This document shows, piece by piece, positions 43,818-52,514 of a DNA stretch of 64,000 nucleotides; position 1 is the first letter of the stretch, and each line of letters starts with the position of its first letter. The DNA is taken from assembly GCA_964608315.1 (NCBI GenBank), contig CAZSNF010000010.1, forward strand, positions 58,675 to 122,674, in the 5' to 3' direction. Below the pieces are notes generated by a model. It was given only the letters and a program-made list of their open reading frames with translations, was not told the origin of the DNA and did not search any database. The position numbers and the translations under genes were made by a program. This DNA comes from VXPQ01 sp964608315 (GTDB lineage: Bacteria; Bacteroidota; Rhodothermia; Rhodothermales; VXPQ01).

Positions 43818-44414
43818 ATGAAAGACGCGCCCATCCAGACCCGCCTGCGGAATGCCCGGCACGCCGCCCTCCCGTCTCGTCGGATGACGGTGGAAGAATA
43901 TGCGCAGCTGGAAGAACCGGACGACGGGTATCGATACGAACTGGTTAAGGGCCGAATGGTCGTGCAAGAGCCTGTCCCTGGCGGTCCGCACGGACGCAGC
44001 CAAAGCAGACTGGCGCGACGCCTGGGCAATTGGATGGAAGCGTTCGGGCAGGGCGAGGTTTTCGTGCAAATCGGCTTTATTGTCAGCGACCATCCGGCGA
44101 CGGTTCGGGAACCGGATACCGCTGTTTTGCTGAAATCGCGATCCTGGGAAGGCGAACCCGGAAACTGGATACGCGGCGCCCCGGACATCGCCGTCGAAAT
44201 TCTCTCCCCGTCGAACAGGCCCGGCGAAATGCGCGAAAAGATGCGCGATTACTTCAATGCGGGCGCCCTCCGCGTCTGGATCGTGGACCCGCAAACCTGC
44301 ACGGTAACCACTCACCGGACGGACGGCTCGGAAACCATCTTCCAGGAAGGAGACCGCCTTGAAGACCCGGACGTGTTGCCGGGGTTCTCTGTGGAAACGG
44401 GAGAGTTATTTTAA
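43818..44414 (+). CDS. Uma2 family endonuclease (DUF820), unit 1
   Basis: 198 residues with a GGAGAGG ribosome site 10 bp before the ATG. Restriction-endonuclease-like fold of the Uma2 family: MTVEEYAQLEEPDDGYRYEL with VKGRMVVQE (first Glu), EVFVQIGFIVSDHPATVREP-D (the PD), and RGAPDIAVEILSPSNR (E-x-L-SP). The family is widespread, often multicopy, and of unknown role. The N-terminal two-thirds are identical to the unit 2 copy; the C-terminal ~60 residues differ. Confidence 0.85.
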   Translation: MKDAPIQTRLRNARHAALPSRRMTVEEYAQLEEPDDGYRYELVKGRMVVQEPVPGGPHGRSQSRLARRLGNWMEAFGQGEVFVQIGFIVSDHPATVREPDTAVLLKSRSWEGEPGNWIRGAPDIAVEILSPSNRPGEMREKMRDYFNAGALRVWIVDPQTCTVTTHRTDGSETIFQEGDRLEDPDVLPGFSVETGELF

Positions 44415-44564
44415 GGGACAAGCACTCAGGGCTCCAAGCCGCCACGGAGAAGCGCCCGTTAAGGCAAAACGGTTACCCCATTTCCTCAATATCCCACATT
44501 TGTTGCCTTATGCACCCAATAAGTAGACGAAATCGGGGCGGTTTGGTGGGTTTTGAAACAAAAA

Positions 44565-44604
44565 GTGGGGAATAAAATTCGTTTTTCGGCAAATGATTCC
44601 CCAC
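44565..44604 (-). other. Conserved hairpin downstream of coiled-coil gene, unit 2
   Basis: Same GTGGGGAA/TTCCCCAC arms as in unit 1 with a diverged loop. Confidence 0.5.
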
Positions 44605-44641
44605 AACGAGGCAACGAGGAATTGCAACCTCTCGAAAAACG

Positions 44642-45037
44642 TTATTTACGCAGCTGGGCGAAACGAGCGGATGCGTTCCCGGCCGAGCGCACAAAGTATA
44701 CATCCACGAACCACGCCCAGGAAGCAGGAACAAAGGCTCTGACAATCCTTGCCGTTACGCCCTGCTCGACCGAGCTCTGTTCTATTGCGCCTTCCGTGGC
44801 TCCGTTCTGCTCGACCTGGCCTTTCTCAGCCGGCCCCGGCGCTTCAATCCCGATACGAGTTTCGATTACGGCCAACCGCTCCCGTACTTCGGCCAAGGTA
44901 CCGTTCATCGCCCGCATTTCCGTCCGCATTTCTCGCATATCCGCCCGGATTCCGTTGTAAAAGCCGAATAGCAATCCTGCGAACGTTATCAGGAAAACGG
45001 CGAAGGCAGTTATGTCCTTCCAGGTCCATGTACTCAT
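44642..45037 (-). CDS. Small membrane coiled-coil protein, unit 2
   Basis: 131 residues from ATG 45037. Same layout as the unit 1 protein but with a rewritten membrane helix (DITAFAVFLITFAGLLFGFY), a single RADMREMRTEM repeat, and the same C-terminal segment (VPASWAWFVDVYFVRSAGNA). The strong match in the helix end and C-terminus against divergence in the middle suggests functional constraint at both ends. Confidence 0.65.
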   Translation of the reverse strand: MSTWTWKDITAFAVFLITFAGLLFGFYNGIRADMREMRTEMRAMNGTLAEVRERLAVIETRIGIEAPGPAEKGQVEQNGATEGAIEQSSVEQGVTARIVRAFVPASWAWFVDVYFVRSAGNASARFAQLRK

Positions 45038-45191
45038 TTTGCGCCTCAACTTTTTGCTGCCTGCTGACAAGGTCAGAAACGCCCAAACAGGGGGGCAAGG
45101 TTCCAGTCCGCGAGGAAAAATTTATCCGACCCCTGCATCTTACGGCGGTGAAAAAACCGGAGCGCAGAGCGGAACAAAGCGGGCGGTTAAA

Positions 45192-45445
45192 GGACACTCT
45201 GATTAAATCTACTTCGATCAGCGCTTCACGTTCGTAGGTACAGGACATTGTGATGGCCTCGTTGAAATCAGCGGGAAACGCTACGAATTCGGGGCATGGC
45301 GGACGTGAAGCGCCCTCCGGGAGGCTGCGAGAGGCACTCTGGCTGTGTCATTCCTCATTATGTGGGACCTGCCACATTGCTTCGTCATTCCTTGCCAGCG
45401 CGCCTCTCGCAGTCTCTGAACTTTGTACATTTAATCAGAGTATCC
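45192..45445 (-). repeat. Repeat family A, intact copy (254 bp), unit 2
   Basis: Virtually identical to the unit 1 copy (GTGGGACC here, GTGGAACC there), with the same TAAA flanks (45188-45191 and 45446-45449). It was therefore duplicated with the unit rather than inserted twice. Confidence 0.93.
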
Positions 45446-45513
45446 TAAATTTTTTAACTCGGCGTATTCGGCGCCTTATTTTTTAAATTCTGATCTTTTC
45501 GGAGAGGCATCTC

Positions 45514-46116
45514 ATGAAAGACGCGCCCATCCAGACCCGCCTGCGGAATGCCCGGCACGCCGCCCTCCCGTCTCGTCGGATGACGGTGGAAGAATATGCG
45601 CAGCTGGAAGAACCGGACGACGGGTATCGATACGAACTGGTTAAGGGCCGAATGGTCGTGCAAGAGCCTGTCCCTGGCGGTCCGCACGGACGCAGCCAAA
45701 GCAGACTGGCGCGACGCCTGGGCAATTGGATGGAAGCGTTCGGGCAGGGCGAGGTTTTCGTGCAAATCGGCTTTATTGTCAGCGACCATCCGGCGACGGT
45801 TCGGGAACCGGATACCGCTGTTTTGCTGAAATCGCGATCCTGGGAAGGCGAACCCGGAAACTGGATACGCGGCGCCCCGGACATCGCCGTCGAAATTCTC
45901 TCCCCGTCGAACAGGCCCCGCGAAATGCGGGAGAAGATGCGCGATTACTTTGATGCGGGCGCCCTCCGCGTCTGGATCGTGGACCCGCAAACCTGCACGG
46001 TAACCATTCACCGGGCGGACGGCTCGAAAACCATCTTCCGGGAAGGAGACCGCCTTGAAGACCCGGACGTGTTGCCGGGGTTTGTTGTGGAGGTGGAGGA
46101 GGTGTTTGGGGGGTAG
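45514..46116 (+). CDS. Uma2 family endonuclease (DUF820), unit 2
   Basis: 200 residues. Identical to the unit 1 protein through the SPSNRP segment, then diverging: REMREKMRDYFDAGALRVWI and a C-terminus VEVEEVFGG in place of VETGELF. Same family features and ribosome site. The abrupt switch from identity to divergence points to gene conversion between the two copies. Confidence 0.85.
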   Translation: MKDAPIQTRLRNARHAALPSRRMTVEEYAQLEEPDDGYRYELVKGRMVVQEPVPGGPHGRSQSRLARRLGNWMEAFGQGEVFVQIGFIVSDHPATVREPDTAVLLKSRSWEGEPGNWIRGAPDIAVEILSPSNRPREMREKMRDYFDAGALRVWIVDPQTCTVTIHRADGSKTIFREGDRLEDPDVLPGFVVEVEEVFGG

Positions 46117-46507
46117 GCAATTACCAATGTGGGAGCCATGTCTGAAAACATCGGGGAGAAAGACAACAGCGTTTACGATACCCAGCCCGCCGCTGGTGAT
46201 CGATCATGGAAAACAAAAGGGACTTATACGGAAAAGTTGACAAACTCGACGGGACGGTCATGCAGTGTACAAAGGTGATATGTGCCGATAAAAGGTGGGA
46301 CACACTTGTACACTAATTAGCGAACATATATCGGGTTCCGGTCGTCGTTTGTGGCGGTGCAATTTCGTTTGACTTGCTCACCAACCCGTGAAGTCGCCAT
46401 GGAATCGCTAATGCAAATTCGATTATCTGATCCCATTTTGAAGAGTTGTTTTCTGTCATGGTATTTCCTACCGTATGTGCGTGAACGTTCCAGTTGTATG
46501 TGGGCTT
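46117..46507. other. Intergenic stretch with a 9-bp inverted repeat
   Basis: No convincing gene. A perfect inverted repeat AGTGTACAA (46264-46272) and TTGTACACT (46306-46314) frames a 33-nt spacer in which AAAGGTG also occurs twice (46271 and 46291). It lies 3' of the leftward nuclease-like gene; it could be an operator for an unseen transcript or a terminator-like structure. Confidence 0.4.
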
Positions 46508-47563
46508 TTATCGTAAACCACTTCCATCTTCATCGGAGGGTATCTCAATCCAGCAACGCCATTTTTGCTGGAAATCCCAAGGGCATTGCTCGATAAAGTG
46601 GTTCATGTCGAAGGGATCAGGAACATTGCGTTTCGGAGATACGAGTTCTTCCCATGTATCATAATATTTGGTGTCCTTTGCGGTGATTAGGCCAATGCCT
46701 TGCCCATATGCAATGTCCTCGAGGGTGGAAAGATCAACAGACTCGTTTGGCTCCGCGACCAGTAGATATGCATAATTGACGAAACGTTGGTGAGCTACAG
46801 CCTCATATACACTCGTTGCATCAGCCCACCCTCTTTTGATTTCGAAGCTGAACAGGTCAATCTGGTTTCCATGGATATAAGGCAGTGATCTAAAGCCTGC
46901 GGCAACGAAATCCGGGTTCGTCCATCGCCCACCCTTTTTTTGATAGGCAGTCTTGGTTATCAGGATGTCTTTCTTTTCTGTATATCCCTGATCCCTTGCC
47001 CATTCGTACAACATTTTTTCGATCGCGGAGTAAATATGCTTCTCTTTGCCATCATCTTTTCTGCCTTGCGCGGTGGACGAAATGCGTCCTACTGAGCCAC
47101 CTTTGCCTTTTCCTGTTTCCAGAAGACCGTAGTCAATCAGCGTATTTCGGATTCTCCAATAGCGATCATCCTTCCAATCCAATTCCGCGCGGAGGCTGCT
47201 ATTACCTATTTTTGCGCCATCCTGCGGGACCTTTTTCAAGAGCTCCTTAGCCAATTTTTGATCCTGCTCGTCCAGATCGGCGAAGCTATGTTCTACGAGG
47301 CTGGCGTCGTGATCCTGTGTATCTTTTTCGGACGATTTGGTGACGAGCATCACCGATCCGCCATGTCCTTTTCCGGTGGTTATAAAGCCATAGGCGATCA
47401 GGGCGGCTCGAATTCTCCAGTAGCGCTGATCTTTCCAACTTAATCGGTTACGCAGATTGCTATTGCCGATTGTGCCCTTAGACGGCATCTTGGATAAGAG
47501 TTCTTCAGCGAGTTCTCGATCCCGCTTACTCATTCTGATATGGCTGAGGTCTGACATGTTCAT
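46508..47563 (-). CDS. Tandem winged-helix plus PD-(D/E)XK nuclease-like protein
   Basis: 351 residues. The N-terminus contains two homologous ~65-residue modules: ELLSKMPSKGTIGNSNLRNR with LSWKDQRYWRIRAALIAYGF, then ELLKKVPQDGAKIGNSSLRA with LDWKDDRYWRIRNTLIDYGL, each ending in GKG-x-GGSV, a winged-helix pattern. The C-terminal domain has GGRWTNPDFVAAGFRSLPY and QIDLFSFEIKRGWADATSVY, the D-x(n)-E-x-K of PD-(D/E)XK nucleases (HrgA-like). It is probably a standalone restriction or defence nuclease. Codon use is AT-richer than neighbours, suggesting transfer. Confidence 0.7.
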   Translation of the reverse strand: MNMSDLSHIRMSKRDRELAEELLSKMPSKGTIGNSNLRNRLSWKDQRYWRIRAALIAYGFITTGKGHGGSVMLVTKSSEKDTQDHDASLVEHSFADLDEQDQKLAKELLKKVPQDGAKIGNSSLRAELDWKDDRYWRIRNTLIDYGLLETGKGKGGSVGRISSTAQGRKDDGKEKHIYSAIEKMLYEWARDQGYTEKKDILITKTAYQKKGGRWTNPDFVAAGFRSLPYIHGNQIDLFSFEIKRGWADATSVYEAVAHQRFVNYAYLLVAEPNESVDLSTLEDIAYGQGIGLITAKDTKYYDTWEELVSPKRNVPDPFDMNHFIEQCPWDFQQKWRCWIEIPSDEDGSGLR

Positions 47564-47755
47564 TGTGGAGGTATGTGGACTATGACCAAGGTGTTAGAGA
47601 AGTGGTCCGAAAAACTGTACAGTTTTCAGGAGCCGTTTTAGGTGCAGGCATGCTTCGTCGAGATAAAAGGGAGCTACGACGATATACAGATGCCGGCAAT
47701 GTTCCGAATCGGAGTTCGATGCGAACACATTCCCGATCAACTGCCCATTAATGTA

Positions 47756-47770
47756 CCCCCCCCCCCCCCC
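47756..47770 (+). repeat. Homopolymer of 15 C
   Basis: An unbroken run of 15 cytosines in the 260-bp gap between the nuclease-like gene and the RidA gene. The rest of the gap shows no gene with support; a 62-codon frame at 47563-47751 is dubious. Confidence 0.9.
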
Positions 47771-47823
47771 GGATTCGTGAATACCTCATGAAGAAAAAGC
47801 GCAGCCCTCCCGCTCAGGCGGCC

Positions 47824-48369
47824 CTACTCCACCTCCACGATCACCTCGATCTCGACGGCGATGTTGCCTGGCAGCGAGCCCATGCCGATGGCGGAGCGCG
47901 CATGACGGCCCCTGTCGCCGAAAACTTCCACCATCAGGTCGGAGAACCCGTTGATCACCGCTGGATGCTCCCCGAAGTCCGGGGCGGCGTTCACCATCCC
48001 CAGCGCCTTGACGATGCGCCGGACGCGGCTCAGATCGCCAAGTTCGTCCTTCATCGTGGAAATTAACTGGATTCCCGTGAGCCGGGCCGCCTCGTACCCT
48101 TCCTCGACGGAAATGTCCGCGCCCACCTTGCCCGTAACCATCGTGCCGTCAGGACGCAAAGGCGCTTTGCCGGAAAGGTACAGCAGATTCCCCGTTTGCA
48201 CGGCGTTGACGTAATTGGCGACGGGCGAGGACGCCTTGCGCAGCGTGACGCCCAACTCGGCGAGGCGCGCCTCGGGATTGTACTCCTGATTTTGCGCAGA
48301 AGAAGTCGCGGCGGAAAACGCCAGCGCGAAAGGAACGATCATGGCAAGTAACTCCTTTTTGGTCAGCAT
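47824..48369 (-). CDS. Secreted RidA/YjgF-family protein
   Basis: 181 residues. Signal peptide (MIVPFALAFSAATSSAQ) then the RidA fold: VANYVNAVQTGNLLYLSGKA, PLRPDGTMVTGKVGADISVE, YEAARLTGIQLISTMKDELG, and the C-terminal SAIGMGSLPGNIAVEIEVIV. Cytosolic RidA removes reactive enamines; the exported form here is unusual and its role is unclear. The conserved Arg that RidA uses for deamination, normally in the RxxV/A segment near the end, is replaced by a GMGSLPG context, so it may belong to an inactive-type subfamily. Confidence 0.82.
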   Translation of the reverse strand: MLTKKELLAMIVPFALAFSAATSSAQNQEYNPEARLAELGVTLRKASSPVANYVNAVQTGNLLYLSGKAPLRPDGTMVTGKVGADISVEEGYEAARLTGIQLISTMKDELGDLSRVRRIVKALGMVNAAPDFGEHPAVINGFSDLMVEVFGDRGRHARSAIGMGSLPGNIAVEIEVIVEVE

Positions 48370-48527
48370 GTGAGGGCTATTCGGAAAGAAAGAACGCCAG
48401 AGACTGTCGCCTGCATCGGCGTCGGGCTTTCCCCGCCTTTAACCGCAATCGCAACGCAACGGATTCCGCCCTCCGTAATCCTGCAAACGACAGGCGGGGC
48501 GCAGCCGTTGCCCGCATCGACAGCGAG

Positions 48528-49733
48528 TCAACCACCCTGCATCGCCTCCGCTTTATCGTCCAGCTCGTCAAGCGTAAACCGAACGCTGACGATGTAAGGT
48601 TCCTGGCCTTCGTCCCAGTGGCCATAGGTCGTTACGACGAAAACGCCGTCGGGGAGGACTTCGACGCCAGGATAGGCGGTATCCCATTGGTGTTTGTTGT
48701 CCATCAGGCGAACGCGGTACTGGCCTTCGCGCCCCTCGACAATATCCTCGTAGGCGCCCACCCATCCGACCCAGTCGCCCTGCGTCGGCGTCTCGCGCGC
48801 CGTGTCGCGAAAGGATATGAATAGGCGACCGTCGGGCGCATACTTCGCTGTGTGCCGATCTCCCGTGAGGGCGCCGGGCAATTCGCGGGGCGCGCTCCAG
48901 GTCTCGCCCTCGTCGTCGGAAAAAATGACGAAGGAATTCAGGGTCCGGCTGTTCTCGCGCAGCAACGCCGCCATCTGATTTCCGTCAGGCGAACGAACGA
49001 GGCCGGGCTCGCACAAATGCGCCGCAGGATGCGCGGCGATGACTTCCGGCGCGGACCACGTCAGGCCCCCGTCCTGAGAGCGCGTTTTGTAGACACGAAA
49101 AACAGGAGGGTCCTGCTCCTGATCCTCCGGGCCGATAAAACGCCCGTCGTCGTGAAAAAGCGCCATGTAATCCCCGTTCTTCAGCCGCTCGACCGACCCC
49201 ATGGCGACGATGCCGCCAAAATCGCCAATGGGTTCGAGTTCGCTCCAGGAAAGGCCGTCGTCTTCGGAAACAGCCATGCGGATCGGATGGAGGCCGGAAA
49301 ACATGATCAGCCGCCTGACGCCGGCCGGATCGACGACGCGATGGATCACAGGAACCTCGCGGGAAGTGGCCCAGCTCTCCGGCGTAGGCAAGCGATCGCT
49401 CCAGGCGAGGCCGCCGTCGGGGCTCCGTTTCATTACAATGGCGCCGCCGCCATGCCCTTTCGGGTAGACCGCAATGATGGTCCTGCCATCTTCAAGAAGA
49501 ACCGTGGTCGGATGGCCAAGATATTGCCCTTCTTCCTTGTCCACCACCACCTGTCGATGCGTCTCGTCGGCCAGGTCGATCAGCGGGATCGTAAATCCGC
49601 GCAGGACGGCGGATTCCTCAACGGGAACGGGCGCGTCTTCTCCTTGCTGCGCACAGGAGGACAGGCCGAATAGCACAATCAAGGCGACAAGAAGCAACGG
49701 GCGCCGGCTACGCATATGCAGAACTTTCTTCAT
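48528..49733 (-). CDS. Sialidase-like (BNR repeat) lipoprotein
   Basis: 401 residues. Lipobox in LIVLFGLSSCAQQ. Four Asp-box (BNR) repeats are visible: SPDGGLAWS, SEDDGLSWS, SQDGGLTWS and SDDEGETWS, the six-bladed propeller of sialidases and related exo-glycosidases. Other fold elements include GHPTTVLLEDGRTIIAVYPK and RVYKTRSQDGG. It likely acts on a glycan outside the cell, or binds one. Its start overlaps the DUF89 gene by 26 bp, and RidA follows, so these form an operon downstream of the isomerase. Confidence 0.82.
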   Translation of the reverse strand: MKKVLHMRSRRPLLLVALIVLFGLSSCAQQGEDAPVPVEESAVLRGFTIPLIDLADETHRQVVVDKEEGQYLGHPTTVLLEDGRTIIAVYPKGHGGGAIVMKRSPDGGLAWSDRLPTPESWATSREVPVIHRVVDPAGVRRLIMFSGLHPIRMAVSEDDGLSWSELEPIGDFGGIVAMGSVERLKNGDYMALFHDDGRFIGPEDQEQDPPVFRVYKTRSQDGGLTWSAPEVIAAHPAAHLCEPGLVRSPDGNQMAALLRENSRTLNSFVIFSDDEGETWSAPRELPGALTGDRHTAKYAPDGRLFISFRDTARETPTQGDWVGWVGAYEDIVEGREGQYRVRLMDNKHQWDTAYPGVEVLPDGVFVVTTYGHWDEGQEPYIVSVRFTLDELDDKAEAMQGG

Positions 49734-50919
49734 TGAGAACGGGATGCTCTTGACCGGGGGCGTATTGCAGTACGCCGTAGGTTCCGCCCGACCGCCACGC
49801 CGGATGTTCCACGTCCAGTTCGGCGGCGCGCTCCGGCGAAACGTCCACCAGCGTATCGCTTTTTAGCGTACGAAGCAAGGCCAGCGGCGCGGGAAACGGC
49901 CCCAGCGCTTCGCCCATGCTCGTTTCGAGCGGCCAGAGGGCATCGTTCGTTGCGCGGCGGTAATTGGCGTCCCCCTTGCTGACCGTCAGGGTCGCCGCGC
50001 TCAGGGCCTGCTCGATATGCGGCGGCAACTCCCAATACCGTCCATCCGTGTTCCAGAAATAATCCGCTTGCATACGCAAACGACCGGCCTGCATGTGCGC
50101 GGAGAGGCGCTCCGCAAGACGGGCGGCGTCTCCCCCCCGAGCCCGCATCGCTCGCAACAAATCATGCATATCCGCGAGGATCACATCGCTCACGAGGACG
50201 GGCAACCTTTTCACATGCAGCGCGACGTCCGTAGCCAATCCCTCCGCAAGCAGCACATCGCTCCAGGCCAGGTCCATCGCTTGCTCGGTGCCCGCATTGT
50301 CCATCACGATATGCACGGAACCCGGAGCGCGCCCCAGCAATCCCGCCACAACCGCTTCCGAGCGATCCGTCAGCAATTGTTCTTCGGTCGCATGTACGCC
50401 CTGCGCCGCCACGGCAGCGATGCTCAGGTCGATCCGGTTACCCCACAACATCGCTTTCAGCGTCCGCGCAAGACGCTCCGGCAGCGACCCCTCGAAAGCC
50501 AGCGCCTCCTCCAGCGTACTCCACAACGTCCCGGAAGCCATTTCCTCCCGCTTGAAGGGTGCAAAAGGATCCTTGCCCGATTCGAGAAAGCCGCACGCCT
50601 CGACCATCAGGCGATACACGAGCATTTCCGCAAAAAACCACTCCGTGCCCAGCCAGGTCTCTCCTTCGCGCCTTGCGTATCTCGGCAGCCACAACGCATG
50701 GTCCGGCGCAGGCGCCTCGAAAAGACGCAACGACGCATTGCCCGCCACTTCGTCCCGAAGCCGTTTCAACGCATCCGCCACAACGTCCGGGTAGGCATTC
50801 CGGGCAATCGTATCATCAATAATAGAGGGAACCCGCACCCCCATGGAACGATGCGCAAACGCATTGCTCGCGTCGGTCCGCACCGGAGGCGGCAAATCGT
50901 TTCGTGGCATAACCGGCAT
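49708..50919 (-). CDS. DUF89/ARMT1-like damage-control phosphatase family protein
   Basis: 403 residues from the ATG at 50919, 5 bp after the isomerase stop (ATG 50910 also possible). The C-terminal half has the DUF89 active-site features: VHIVMDNAGTEQAMDLAWSD (DNAG motif), LHVKRLPVLVSDVILADMHD, and LTVSKGDANYRRATNDALWP (KGDANYRR, metal and phosphate binding). Members hydrolyse damaged or over-accumulated sugar phosphates such as fructose-1-phosphate. Coupling to a fucose-isomerase-like gene suggests a housecleaning role for a ketose phosphate made in that pathway. Confidence 0.82.
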   Translation of the reverse strand: MPVMPRNDLPPPVRTDASNAFAHRSMGVRVPSIIDDTIARNAYPDVVADALKRLRDEVAGNASLRLFEAPAPDHALWLPRYARREGETWLGTEWFFAEMLVYRLMVEACGFLESGKDPFAPFKREEMASGTLWSTLEEALAFEGSLPERLARTLKAMLWGNRIDLSIAAVAAQGVHATEEQLLTDRSEAVVAGLLGRAPGSVHIVMDNAGTEQAMDLAWSDVLLAEGLATDVALHVKRLPVLVSDVILADMHDLLRAMRARGGDAARLAERLSAHMQAGRLRMQADYFWNTDGRYWELPPHIEQALSAATLTVSKGDANYRRATNDALWPLETSMGEALGPFPAPLALLRTLKSDTLVDVSPERAAELDVEHPAWRSGGTYGVLQYAPGQEHPVLNEESSAYA

Positions 50920-50924
50920 GGCTC

Positions 50925-52355
50925 TCAGGCGTGACGATGCGCGTCCCAGCCCATGTACTTGCCGAGCGCTTCGCAAACGGCGTCGGCTACGCGCGCCCGC
51001 ACGGCCGCCACATGATGCTCAAACCCGGACTCGCATGCGTACCGAAGCAAGCGCTGCATGTTCGCCACTTCGAACACCCCATACCCTCCGAAGGTTCGGA
51101 GCGTATCCGCCGTGAATACGCCCTCGCCCGCATAGGCCCGCATACGCCCTTCCAGATCGTCCGTGCTAATCCGGGCGAACGTGAAAGAGCCGGGAGCAAT
51201 GCGCCCCGTAATGGTTCCGTACGTATTCTCCTTGCCGACCGTCCCGGCGATAATTTCCTGAAAATCCATGCGATGCGCATCCGCCCCCTCGTCCACGAAA
51301 AAGGATTTGGGAAGATTCGAGCAATGAAATACGACCCCTTTGTCGGGATCGTCTCCGTAATCGTTGTTCCAGTCAAGGAGCGCCGCAGGAACGCGGGCCG
51401 CTTCCTGCAACGCGTACATGCTCAGCGCCCCTACGATATCCGCCTCGCAAGCGCTGGCCATGAGCCGGTCGCTCATCATGCTCATCGCCGTACAGGGAAC
51501 CACCCCGTAGAATTCTTCGAGGGAAGTCCAGCATTGAATAGCCGTCGCCGCAAGACCCTGCTCTTCCATGAACCGGTCGATGCACACGCCCAGTTTGGCC
51601 ATCTTCAGCAGGCTTTCCCGGGGAATGCCTTCTATCCGCGTGTAGGCGCGCATCGCCTCGATCTTGTCAGCGACGGAAGGATCATCGTCATCCAGGCGGC
51701 GGATCCATCCGAGCAATTCGGACAAATCCAGCGTTTCTACGGAAATACCCGACTGCTCCAGCAATTTTTCGCTGTAGCGCACCGTGTTGAAGGCGGCGGG
51801 GCGGGCGCCGATCTGGCCAAGGCGCAGGTTTTTGAGCGAGCGCACGACGCGGCAGGTGGCTGCAAAGCGGCGCAGATCCTCTGCAAACGCCTCGCTCTCG
51901 GGATCCATTGTGTGCCTGCTGGTGAGCGAAAACGGAATGCCGTACTGCCGCAGGTTGTTGCAGACGGATATCTTGCCGCAAAAACTGTCCCGACGGCTCG
52001 CCAGCGACATGTCGGACGGGGAATCCGCAAAGGCGTGCACAAGAACCGGCACGCCGAGATCGGCCCAGCGCAGCACGTTCGCCACGGCCCGTTCGTCCCC
52101 GAAATTGGGCAACGTAACCAGTACCCCGTCGATGTCGTCGCGATGCGCGCGAAACAGATCGGCGCACAGGCGCGCTTCCGCAAGCGTTTCCACCGCGCCA
52201 TTGTTCGTGGCCTCCTCGGGCGTGATCACGACGCGAATGCCTTCCTTGTCCAGCAAATCTGTAATCTGTCGACGCCCGGCGCTGCACAGATGATCCGGGA
52301 AAAAGCCCCTGTTTCCGACGATGACGCCAAGCGTCACCGGATTATCGTTCGTCAT
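50925..52355 (-). CDS. L-fucose/L-arabinose isomerase family protein
   Basis: 476 residues. TLGVIVGNRGFFPDHLCSAG, DGVLVTLPNFGDERAVANVL, VPVLVHAFADSPSDMSLASR, and the metal-binding region AIQCWTSLEEFYGVVPCTAM with Glu, followed by ADIVGALSMYALQEAARVPA and DWNNDYGDDPDKGVVFHCSN (second acidic/His set), match COG2407-type isomerases. It should interconvert an aldose and a ketose. It heads a leftward operon of isomerase, DUF89, sialidase-like and RidA genes, and is divergent from the SDR gene. Confidence 0.88.
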   Translation of the reverse strand: MTNDNPVTLGVIVGNRGFFPDHLCSAGRRQITDLLDKEGIRVVITPEEATNNGAVETLAEARLCADLFRAHRDDIDGVLVTLPNFGDERAVANVLRWADLGVPVLVHAFADSPSDMSLASRRDSFCGKISVCNNLRQYGIPFSLTSRHTMDPESEAFAEDLRRFAATCRVVRSLKNLRLGQIGARPAAFNTVRYSEKLLEQSGISVETLDLSELLGWIRRLDDDDPSVADKIEAMRAYTRIEGIPRESLLKMAKLGVCIDRFMEEQGLAATAIQCWTSLEEFYGVVPCTAMSMMSDRLMASACEADIVGALSMYALQEAARVPAALLDWNNDYGDDPDKGVVFHCSNLPKSFFVDEGADAHRMDFQEIIAGTVGKENTYGTITGRIAPGSFTFARISTDDLEGRMRAYAGEGVFTADTLRTFGGYGVFEVANMQRLLRYACESGFEHHVAAVRARVADAVCEALGKYMGWDAHRHA

Positions 52356-52463
52356 ATGCTCTCCTGTTCGTATTTTCGATGCGATGTCTTATGCGCACAT
52401 GTCCTGCGCCTGTCTCCGAGGCAGAATCATTCCCGCGATCCCGCTACGCCCGCATAGAATAAA

Positions 52464-52508
52464 GGAAACTCTGATCAAAACCACTTCGCTCAACACTTTG
52501 CTTTCGTA
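52464..52508 (+). repeat. End fragment of repeat family A in the divergent promoter region
   Basis: GGAAACTCTGATCAAAACCA followed by CTTCGCTCAACACTTTGC resembles the R end of family A. It ends 6 bp before the SDR start, so the fragment forms that gene's leader. Confidence 0.5.
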
Positions 52509-52514
52509 ACGATT

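Larger units (their letters stand above)
42735..44410. repeat. Tandem duplication, unit 1 (~1.68 kb)
   Basis: Begins AATATCCCGCATTTGTTGCC and runs through a coiled-coil membrane gene, a shared leader, a family A element and a Uma2 gene. Unit 2 (44487-46106) repeats the same order. Identity is high in the middle (about 43330-44215) and lower at both ends. Confidence 0.9.
44487..46106. repeat. Tandem duplication, unit 2 (~1.62 kb)
   Basis: Begins AATATCCCACATTTGTTGCC. Same gene order as unit 1. The offset between matching positions is 1752 bp at the left border and 1696 bp at the Uma2 start, the difference being deletions in the coiled-coil gene and nearby. Confidence 0.9.

Noticed and set aside
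47563..47751. 62-codon frame next to the poly-C tract
   Set aside because: No domain, no ribosome site, and it starts at the divergent gene's start codon.
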